Of a DNA stretch of 10,482 nucleotides, positions 4,793 to 10,482 are shown one piece after another. A program made the position numbers and the translations under genes. Below the pieces are notes generated by a model. The model searched no databases and was not told the DNA's origin. It saw only the letters and a list, made by a program, of their open reading frames with translations. Origin of the DNA: Minisyncoccota bacterium. Lineage in GTDB: Bacteria; Patescibacteriota; Microgenomatia; UBA1400; PJMF01. Where the stretch lies: the NCBI GenBank assembly GCA_014728425.1, contig WJLO01000112.1, positions 1 through 10,482 of the forward strand, written 5' to 3'. Each line of letters begins with the position of its first letter. Within the stretch, counting starts at the first letter, position 1.

Positions 4793-6201
4793 TAACAACC
4801 TAACTCTTTTAAAACTTGCTTAATTGTTTTATGACTTTGACGCGAGATGATCTTTTTAAAGCCCAGGCGCTTGGCCTCTTTAATACGCTGCTTTAAAAAA
4901 CTCACAGTTCTTAACTCTCCTAAAAGACCGATTTCTCCAATAAAAACTGTGTTTTTGGGTAGTTTTTTATTTTTAAGTGAACTAGCTACAGCTACTGCGC
5001 AACCAAGATCAATAGCTGGTTCTTTAAGTTTAAAGCCGCCAGTAGCACTTAGAAAAACATCCTTGCTGCCCAAAGGCAACTTAGCATGTTTTTGTAATAC
5101 TGCTGCTAAAACTTGAATTCTTGATAATTCAATACCTCGACCCACTCTTCTGGGCATAGCTAAGTTAGAGTCCACTACCAAAGCCTGGATTTCTGCCAAT
5201 AACGGCCTGGTGCCCTCCATAGTGCAAACAGTAGCACTACCTGGCACTCCTTGCGTGACCTCATCTAAAAACAACTCACTTGGATTACTAACTTCTGTTA
5301 AGCCCAAATCTGTTAAACGAAATACCCCCACCTCATCAGTAGCTCCAAAACGATTCTTCACCGCTCGCAACAACCTTAATTGACCAGTGCGCTCCCCTTC
5401 CATCTCCAACACTGTATCTACCATATGTTCTAAAATTTTAGGCCCAGCAATACTGCCCTCTTTAGTAACATGACCAACTAAAAAAGTAGCTATGCCTCTA
5501 GGTTTAACTACTTCGATCAATCTTTGAGTACACTCGCGGATTTGACCAACACTACCACTGGCGCCAGTAAGATCGCTGGTGCTCAGGGTTTGAATACTGT
5601 CTACTACTAATAAGCTTGGCTGATGTTGCTTAATCAAAGCCAGTAACTGATCCACATCAGTAGTGGTAACTAACAAAAGTTTTTGTCCTATAACTTCTAA
5701 TAAATCCTGACCCGAAAATTGTTTTGTTTTCTTAGGTTTTTTGTGTTCATTTTTAGCAATTCGCTTGATTCTTAAACTAATCTGTTGAGGACTTTCCTCT
5801 CCACAAACATATAAAATTGGCTGTTTATTACTAACAAAGCGTTTTTTAGCTAAAGTTAACTTAAGCACTAATTGAGTTAATAAAGTTGATTTACCAATTC
5901 CTGGCTCTCCTCCAATCAAAGCCACTACTCCTGCCACCAAACCACCGCCCAAAACACGGTCTAACTCCCCAATTAAACTAGAAACCCGTTTTTTATCACT
6001 GCTAAAGACGTCTTCCTCTGGCAGACTGACTAAAAACTGCTCTAACTCCTTAGGCTTAAACCGAGTGGTCAAGTTTTTGTTGCTTTTACTAGACTGAGCA
6101 ACTTCTTCTACCAAACTATGCCATTGGCCACAATCATTACACTGACCTTGCCATTTAGGATGACTAGCTCCACACTTTTGACAAACAAACTTTGCTGACA
6201 T
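4792..6201 (-). CDS. radA: DNA repair ATPase RadA (Sms)
   Basis: RadA is a RecA-like branch-migration helicase acting in recombinational repair and, in some bacteria, natural transformation. This 469-aa copy is complete. It has an N-terminal C4 zinc finger (C7, C10, C21, C24), Walker A G98-E-P-G-I-G-K-S-T106, Walker B L197-L-V-V-D-S202, the RadA signature K282-N-R-F-G286, and a C-terminal Lon-protease-like domain (about 360-455) with G-E-I-G-L-L-G-E at 422-429. A lysine-rich insertion at about 146-162 is slightly unusual; length is otherwise close to the family's ~455 aa. The start is set by GGAG just ahead of ATG. That site overlaps the TAA of the preceding gene, only two bases away, so translation is probably coupled. 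No T-tailed hairpin follows the stop. Confidence 0.97.
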   Translation of the reverse strand: MSAKFVCQKCGASHPKWQGQCNDCGQWHSLVEEVAQSSKSNKNLTTRFKPKELEQFLVSLPEEDVFSSDKKRVSSLIGELDRVLGGGLVAGVVALIGGEPGIGKSTLLTQLVLKLTLAKKRFVSNKQPILYVCGEESPQQISLRIKRIAKNEHKKPKKTKQFSGQDLLEVIGQKLLLVTTTDVDQLLALIKQHQPSLLVVDSIQTLSTSDLTGASGSVGQIRECTQRLIEVVKPRGIATFLVGHVTKEGSIAGPKILEHMVDTVLEMEGERTGQLRLLRAVKNRFGATDEVGVFRLTDLGLTEVSNPSELFLDEVTQGVPGSATVCTMEGTRPLLAEIQALVVDSNLAMPRRVGRGIELSRIQVLAAVLQKHAKLPLGSKDVFLSATGGFKLKEPAIDLGCAVAVASSLKNKKLPKNTVFIGEIGLLGELRTVSFLKQRIKEAKRLGFKKIISRQSHKTIKQVLKELGC

Positions 6202-6203
6202 AA

Positions 6204-6521
6204 TTACTCCAATTGACTAACAAACAAGGTGTCGCCACTATATTGCCCAGTCACAGTAACTTGTTGGCCCACATAATGATCAAGCTCAAGATTATAACTT
6301 TTGATTTCTTCTGGAGAGCCTCCAGCCTCAGTAATAAAGTATTGGTTACCAGCAGCCGTAATCAAACCAGTTTTAACAGTATTGCCTTGTTTGTCTTCAA
6401 TATTGCGAGTTTTGCCTGTAGGTGAGATTGTGTCTACTCCTCTGCCAGCAGTCTTCTTAAGCCAAAAAACTCCACCGCCAACCAAGGCAAGTAAAATCAC
6501 CAAAATGATTAAATACTTCAT
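6204..6521 (-). CDS. Membrane-anchored small protein, possibly OB-like
   Basis: This 105-aa protein begins with an uncleaved-type membrane anchor at about 3-20, with no lipobox cysteine, followed by K-K. The remaining ~80 residues are hydrophilic and look beta-rich. The end, G84-Q-Q-V-T-V-T-G-Q-Y-S-G-D-T-L, resembles the strand-turn-strand pattern of small OB-fold domains (G-x-x-V-x-V-x-G then G-D-x-L-x-V). The domain should face outside. The start is secured by an ideal AAGGAGG four bases upstream of ATG. It ends two bases before radA, so the pair form one transcription unit, although a link in function is not evident. I do not recognise a named family; the OB call is tentative. Confidence 0.75.
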   Translation of the reverse strand: MKYLIILVILLALVGGGVFWLKKTAGRGVDTISPTGKTRNIEDKQGNTVKTGLITAAGNQYFITEAGGSPEEIKSYNLELDHYVGQQVTVTGQYSGDTLFVSQLE

Positions 6522-6525
6522 AAAA

Positions 6526-6532
6526 CCTCCTT
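6526..6532 (-). promoter_or_regulatory. Full-consensus Shine-Dalgarno site
   Basis: AAGGAGG lies four bases ahead of the ATG of the 6204-6521 gene. It fixes that start, and it contrasts with several neighbours that have no such site and look leaderless. Confidence 0.8.
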
Positions 6533-6583
6533 AAAAGTTATTGTTGTTTATTAGGTTTTGAACTCAGCTTTAACAGTTATTAG

Positions 6584-7057
6584 CTAAGTTGCAGCTGAAT
6601 TAATTAACTTAGTTGTTGATATTTGTGGATTATGCTGATGCACTACTACTACTCTACCACCAAAACGCGCTAAAATCTGCCTCTTTTGAGCTAAGTTTGG
6701 TGTATGAGCAGATACTGCCAAAACTTGTGGTTTAAGTTGTTGGATTAATTGCTGATGCTGCTCAGCTTTGTTAAATGCTGCAGGTAAAACAAACACTGCG
6801 TCAGCAATTTCTAAGGCTGCTAAATTTTGTTGACGCACCTTAGCAGTATTAATAGGTCGACCAGGTCCTTTAAGTTGGCGCACGCGCTGATCACTTTCTA
6901 AGCCAACTATTAAAGCATCGCCAGCAGCTTTGGCTTTTTGCAAAAAATGCCGATGCTCCTGATGAAGCAAATCAAACACTCCTGTAACCAGCACTAAGGT
7001 TTGCTGCTGCTGATGAGTTTGGTTAACCAGCTTTTGCAATGATAAAGGCAACTTCAT
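6584..7057 (-). CDS. HldE/RfaE-like cytidylyltransferase with HQEH motif
   Basis: This 157-aa protein is one nucleotidyltransferase domain of the cytidylyltransferase-like superfamily. Enzymes of this fold join a nucleotide to a sugar phosphate or alcohol phosphate, as in ADP-heptose or CDP-glycerol synthesis. The core V-T-G-V-F-D-L-L-H (24-32) and the block L62-K-G-P-G-R-P-I-N70 followed by R75 match the RfaE C-terminal domain closely. The C-terminal I146-S-T-T-K150 matches the usual I-S-S/T-T block. The catalytic HxGH motif reads H32-Q-E-H35, with Glu replacing the glycine. The domain stands alone, without the kinase half of HldE. Substrate is unknown. The start has no Shine-Dalgarno site (AACCTC precedes it) but sits seven bases from a -10, so the message is probably leaderless. 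A nucleotidyltransferase of a different fold is encoded just upstream. Confidence 0.85.
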   Translation of the reverse strand: MKLPLSLQKLVNQTHQQQQTLVLVTGVFDLLHQEHRHFLQKAKAAGDALIVGLESDQRVRQLKGPGRPINTAKVRQQNLAALEIADAVFVLPAAFNKAEQHQQLIQQLKPQVLAVSAHTPNLAQKRQILARFGGRVVVVHQHNPQISTTKLINSAAT

Positions 7058-7064
7058 GAGGTTT

Positions 7065-7093
7065 ATTTTAATGCTTTTAAGTTAATTAGCCAA
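7065..7093 (-). promoter_or_regulatory. Leaderless-type promoter of the cytidylyltransferase gene
   Basis: Read on minus, TTGGCT (7088-7093) is followed after 17 bases by TAAAAT (7065-7070) and seven bases later by the ATG at 7057. Initiation would fall at the start codon. Confidence 0.5.
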
Positions 7094-7163
7094 ATTTTTA
7101 ACAAAACTAAGTACCAGTTTATTAAAAATTAATCATTAAAACACTTGAGCATTAATGCTGGCT

Positions 7164-8123
7164 CTATTTAGCCTTTTTGATTACAAAAAACAACTTACTA
7201 ACCGACTTCAGCCACCCTTGATAAACAAATCGAGCAGTATTGGCCTGATGTAAAAAGGCTTGACTAATAGTGAGGTGTTCGTGCTGATGGCCAAATCGCC
7301 AGCGGCGATAGCCGGCCTGCAAGCTATAAGCCAGATAATTAAACATCAATAAAACCGCAGTGGTTAACCAATTAAAACTAACAACTGAACTTGACTGCTC
7401 TTTAGGCCAATGCTCTGCTACTAAATACTGCTTAACCCAAGCATTAGCTTGAAAAAACCGTGCTTGAGTTTGAGCTGGATCATAAATCCACTGAGCCTGA
7501 ACAACCTCATAGGCCTCATACCAGCCCCGCCGATTTAAAGGTAAACTTAAATCTGCTACTGTAAGCCAAAGATTAAAACACCAAGCTTCTTGATGATCTT
7601 TTTGCCAAGGCCAATTTTTTTTACCTTGAAACAAAGCTCCCAATAACACCAACAAACGCACTAACCATAAACAATGATTTTGAGTTACTACTAAAAAATC
7701 TAAATCATCGTTAACGGTTTTTAAGTTTTCCATTGCTCCAGACCCAGTTAAAGCCACTGCTTTAACTCCTGGAATTTGACTAATCCAGGCTACAAACCGG
7801 CTAATCTCCAACTGTTTTTTTTTAAAAAACCTAGCTCGTTGCTGCCTTAACTGAAAGTTTTGTTCTTGTCCAGCCAAAGCATAGTGGGGTTTTTGCTGCG
7901 TGACTAAACCTAGCTTGACTAAGTTTTTTAAAACTTGACTGACCTGAGTTAAACTAACCGCTGTGACAACTTGAGCGGTAGATTTTTGTTGAGGTTGATT
8001 TTCTTGGTTTGACTCAAGCTTAACTAACTTCACCAGCCGATCTTTAACTTCCTCAGCCTTAAGAGGAAAACCAAACTGATCGCAGTAAGCCAAAGTTATT
8101 AAAACTTGTTCTAGTAGCTTCAT
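7164..8123 (-). CDS. Pol-beta-type nucleotidyltransferase with possible winged-helix front
   Basis: From M-K-L-L-E-Q the protein is 319 aa. In that numbering, residues 1-85 are helical and end in a hydrophobic/basic stretch (V-L-K-N-L-V-K-L-G-L-V) that reads like a winged-helix domain, interrupted by a Gln/Asn/Ser-rich loop (37-52). The nucleotidyltransferase signature follows: T126-G-S-G, then after a short spacer D139-D-L-D142, the paired metal-binding acidic residues, with a third acid probably at D191. The last ~130 residues are helical and rich in Trp/Tyr. The acceptor is unknown. The frame stays open to a GTG at 8207, but the extra 28 residues are a hydrophobic stretch encoded by very AT-rich DNA. 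The ATG at 8123 has TATCAT six bases before it, so I prefer it. It may share function with the cytidylyltransferase next door. Confidence 0.75.
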   Translation of the reverse strand: MKLLEQVLITLAYCDQFGFPLKAEEVKDRLVKLVKLESNQENQPQQKSTAQVVTAVSLTQVSQVLKNLVKLGLVTQQKPHYALAGQEQNFQLRQQRARFFKKKQLEISRFVAWISQIPGVKAVALTGSGAMENLKTVNDDLDFLVVTQNHCLWLVRLLVLLGALFQGKKNWPWQKDHQEAWCFNLWLTVADLSLPLNRRGWYEAYEVVQAQWIYDPAQTQARFFQANAWVKQYLVAEHWPKEQSSSVVSFNWLTTAVLLMFNYLAYSLQAGYRRWRFGHQHEHLTISQAFLHQANTARFVYQGWLKSVSKLFFVIKKAK

Positions 8124-8195
8124 GCCTTTATGATACTCAACTTGACAAAAAACCAGAAGTAGGAGAAAATATAAAAAAATTTTAAGAAAGATCCT

Positions 8196-8369
8196 ATGAC
8201 GAAGCACATTTTTCTAAAAGAATTATTATTATATAATGGCTCTGATAAACCACCAATGACAGTAACAACTGGTCGCCCTCAAGGAAGAAGAGAGCCTGCA
8301 ATTATATCCAGCTCTGAACGACTAGCGCCTCAAAAAGCAGACACAAGTCATGAGAAAGAAACTGATTAA
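8196..8369 (+). CDS. Possible 57-aa hydrophilic protein
   Basis: This plus-strand frame of 57 codons begins M-T-K-H-I-F and ends K-E-T-D. It fills most of the gap between two minus-strand genes and is richer in G+C than the adjacent DNA. The product is polar, with many Arg, Glu, Pro, Ser and Thr (for example G-R-P-Q-G-R-R-E-P), and probably disordered. An internal ATG at 8256 would give 37 aa; TATAAT at 8232-8237 lies 18 bases before it and could be its promoter. Neither start has a good Shine-Dalgarno site. I recognise no family. A chance open frame is quite possible. It overlaps the GTG-extended form of the neighbouring nucleotidyltransferase but not the form I prefer. Confidence 0.35.
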   Translation: MTKHIFLKELLLYNGSDKPPMTVTTGRPQGRREPAIISSSERLAPQKADTSHEKETD

Positions 8370-8404
8370 ACCCTCTCTTGCACAAGTTTTCTAATACTCA
8401 AAAC

Positions 8405-10369
8405 TTATTGATACTGTCGCGAAACCTGCCTAACACCTTGGTCTAGGGTTACTACTACATCACTGGCTCTTTTACCCTGAAGCATGGCATTAACAGCATC
8501 TTCATAATACTTAATAGTATTATCATTAATTCCCTTATCATGAGTGTAAGAACACATGTGCCAGCTTTGCGCCTGAGGTGCATCTGTTAAAAAAGCAGCC
8601 ACCAGTGCGTCATTCTGCAGCTCACTGGCTAAATCTTGTCGAGAATAAATCTCCCCAAATGACCGAACTTTCTTTTGATTTGAGTATAATTTTTGCATGG
8701 TCTCTTTACTGCTTAAAAACTGCAGCAAGCGCCAAGCCATAGCTTTATTTTCACTTTTATTACTCACTCCCTCTGCCCAATAACTAGCCCAAGCAACCTC
8801 ACTCCCACTTAACTTAGGAACTGGAGCAATGCCAAAATCTAAATCTGGATTCATGGCTTTGACCTCATGAGCTCGCCAAGAAGGAGCAAACATCATTGCC
8901 ACTTCTCCTCTGGCAAAAGCTACAGTAGAATTTGGCAAAGTTTCACTCCAAACTTGGTCAGTTAAAACAAAATTAACATAAAAGGTTAAGGCATCTTGGA
9001 CTTCTTTACTAGTAGGCTTAGCTGGATTACCGCCATTTTGCAAAATCAACAAGGCCAAAATGTCAGCAAAATGCTCTACATTACTAGCATTGCCAATAGC
9101 TAATCCAGCTCGTTGGATGTCATTAGTAGAGTTCCGCTTAGCTGGCACAGTTAAATCTGCAGCCAACTGTCGCAACTCTGTCCAAGTTTTAGGATATTGT
9201 TTGTTAGCGGTTTTTAAAATCTCTTTATTATAATAAAGAGCTAAACCATCATACATTAAAGGAATGCCCACTATCTGCCCACCTGCTTGAAGTTGCTCTG
9301 CAGCAACTGGATAAAAAATCTTTTTATAATCAGCTACTGTCATAACGCTTGTAGGCATAGGTTCTAGTTCATTAGTTAGCATTGGCACCCAGGTGGCATG
9401 GTAACGAAACAAATCTGGACCATTGCCAGAGGCAATAGCGGTTTGCAAACGTTCACGATAATCACGATGAGATTGTTTGCGATAATCTACCTTAACTCCA
9501 GGATTTTCTTGCTCAAATTCTTGAAAAACCTCAGCCAAAACTTCAGAAGGCTCCCATAATCCCCAATAGGTTAAAGTGATTTGCTTGCCAGTTTGTCCGC
9601 CGGCTGACTCAACGCCGGACTTACTTGATTTGCTAGAACCAACAGACTGAGTGTCCTTGTTGCCCAAAATTTTCCAGCCAGCAAACACCAACACCCCTAT
9701 TAACACTACTGCTCCTAAAACCAATGGTAAAAACCGCAATGGGGATTTTTTTACCTGAGCAAACTTAGCACTCATGCCACTTTTCTTAGGACTGGTAAGC
9801 TGAGGTGATTGAGGTGGTTGCCTGCCAGCAACTTGATTAGCTCTGCCGCCCGAGTTAGTTGGAGGAGCATTATTGCCGCCAGCACCACTAGCTTGAGCGC
9901 CAGTCTGACCTGCCGAGCGCATTGGCGGTTGGCTGGCCACCCCTCCTGACTGAGCTATTGGCACTTTTGGTTGTTGACCAGCTACTGACCCAGGTTGACC
10001 CGGAGATGCTCCTAAAGGCCTAGCTCCAGGAATGCTTGGCAAGGTGGTTTTACTAGGCGACTGCTGAGGAATAGGCGCAGTAATTCGGCCAGGGACTGCT
10101 CCCGGCTTAGGTAAGTTGCCAGATCCAGTTGGTGGAGTAAGGGGTCGAGCTGCTGGGCCTCCCCCAGTATTAGGAGCACTACCACCAGGGGCTTGTTGCG
10201 ACAAGCCTGCTGGCACTTTGGTTGATTGAGCTGAATTTGGTTGAGACTGAGCTTGCTGAACAGGTTGAGCTTTAACCTGCTGCCCCGGTTTTAAAGGCTG
10301 AGGCTTGCTGTTACTAGCCGATTGATTTTGCGCTGGTTTTTGTGGCTTAGGCAGTGAAGAGTTAGGCAT
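8405..10369 (-). CDS. Membrane-anchored extracellular solute-binding protein
   Basis: This is a 654-aa protein in three parts. Residues 1-210 are low complexity (Pro, Gln, Gly, Ala, Ser) and disordered. One membrane segment follows at about 213-231, preceded by basic residues (K-K-S-P-L-R), which puts the tail in the cytoplasm. After a Ser/Gly/Lys linker (232-262), residues 264-640 are a family-1 solute-binding (maltose-binding-like) domain. It opens with T-L-T-Y-W-G-L-W, then F-E-Q-E-N-P-G-V-K-V, then G-N-G-P-D-L-F (315-321), and later has P-S-W-R-A and W-A-E-G-V-S. These are typical sugar-binder landmarks. There is no signal peptidase site or lipobox, so it is anchored by the membrane segment. 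No ABC permease or ATPase is encoded nearby. It may bind sugars for an unlinked transporter or act as a surface sensor. The start lacks a Shine-Dalgarno site; Met199 is a possible alternative. Confidence 0.88.
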   Translation of the reverse strand: MPNSSLPKPQKPAQNQSASNSKPQPLKPGQQVKAQPVQQAQSQPNSAQSTKVPAGLSQQAPGGSAPNTGGGPAARPLTPPTGSGNLPKPGAVPGRITAPIPQQSPSKTTLPSIPGARPLGASPGQPGSVAGQQPKVPIAQSGGVASQPPMRSAGQTGAQASGAGGNNAPPTNSGGRANQVAGRQPPQSPQLTSPKKSGMSAKFAQVKKSPLRFLPLVLGAVVLIGVLVFAGWKILGNKDTQSVGSSKSSKSGVESAGGQTGKQITLTYWGLWEPSEVLAEVFQEFEQENPGVKVDYRKQSHRDYRERLQTAIASGNGPDLFRYHATWVPMLTNELEPMPTSVMTVADYKKIFYPVAAEQLQAGGQIVGIPLMYDGLALYYNKEILKTANKQYPKTWTELRQLAADLTVPAKRNSTNDIQRAGLAIGNASNVEHFADILALLILQNGGNPAKPTSKEVQDALTFYVNFVLTDQVWSETLPNSTVAFARGEVAMMFAPSWRAHEVKAMNPDLDFGIAPVPKLSGSEVAWASYWAEGVSNKSENKAMAWRLLQFLSSKETMQKLYSNQKKVRSFGEIYSRQDLASELQNDALVAAFLTDAPQAQSWHMCSYTHDKGINDNTIKYYEDAVNAMLQGKRASDVVVTLDQGVRQVSRQYQ

Positions 10370-10444
10370 GCTAAAATTACTAATGGCAACTACTAATCTG
10401 TCTGACAGCTTATAAACTTAATTGCCAGATCAGCTAGTCTAAGT

Positions 10445-10450
10445 ATTATA
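10445..10450 (-). promoter_or_regulatory. Candidate -10 for the solute-binding gene
   Basis: Read on minus, a perfect TATAAT occurs here in very AT-rich DNA, about 75 bases before the ATG. No good -35 is visible at the right distance. If used, the leader of about 70 bases contains the inverted repeat CTGTC/GACAG (10398-10408). Confidence 0.3.
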
Positions 10451-10482
10451 ATTTATAAATACTATGTTAATTAATATTAAAA

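Noticed and set aside
6561..6590. Hairpin AACTTAGCT/AGCTGAGTT over the stop of the cytidylyltransferase gene as a terminator
   Set aside because: No T-tract follows on either strand.
8124..8207. N-terminal extension of the nucleotidyltransferase from GTG at 8207
   Set aside because: The extra 28 residues are a hydrophobic run from very AT-rich DNA, the start is GTG, and the ATG at 8123 has a -10 at the right distance for a leaderless message.

Overview
The window looks like chromosomal DNA of an AT-rich, small-genome bacterium. My best guess is a Patescibacteria/CPR lineage, possibly Microgenomates-like. This rests on a solitary VirD4/HerA-like ATPase with no secretion-system neighbours, a lone sortase beside a tiny secreted protein with a sorting-type tail, an HldE-like nucleotidyltransferase with an altered HxGH motif, and a mix of apparently leaderless genes and genes with Shine-Dalgarno sites. 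The placement is inference. All reading frames fit the standard bacterial code, with no UGA read-through needed.

Layout. 1-280 is non-coding and holds two diverged copies of a repeat able to fold, then an intrinsic terminator for the minus-strand gene 281-631. That gene encodes a 116-aa secreted, membrane-tailed protein and has its own strong promoter. 731-1531 (minus) encodes a membrane-anchored sortase. 1532-2158 has no convincing gene but is dense in transcription signals: three T-tailed hairpins on plus, a 27-bp hairpin with a T-rich tail on minus, and two facing promoter-like sequences. At 2159 a 49-aa ribbon-helix-helix-like protein begins. Its stop overlaps (ATGA) the start of the 736-aa DNA-transfer-type ATPase at 2305-4515. 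A convergent gap (4516-4791) carries a weak dif-like site.

From 4792 to the right edge all well-supported genes are on minus. In transcription order they are: a membrane-anchored solute-binding-like protein with a 210-residue Pro/Gln-rich tail (8405-10369); a nucleotidyltransferase with a possible winged-helix front (7164-8123); a cytidylyltransferase-like protein (6584-7057); a membrane-anchored small protein (6204-6521); and radA (4792-6201). The last two are tightly coupled. A possible 57-aa gene too short for routine calling lies on plus at 8196-8369.

Functional themes are cell-surface display (sortase and its probable substrate, anchored binding protein), nucleotide transfer to sugars or other acceptors, and DNA transactions (RadA, VirD4/HerA-like ATPase with a small DNA-binding partner). 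The least explained parts are 1590-1985, the RHH-ATPase pair, and the repeat at the left edge.
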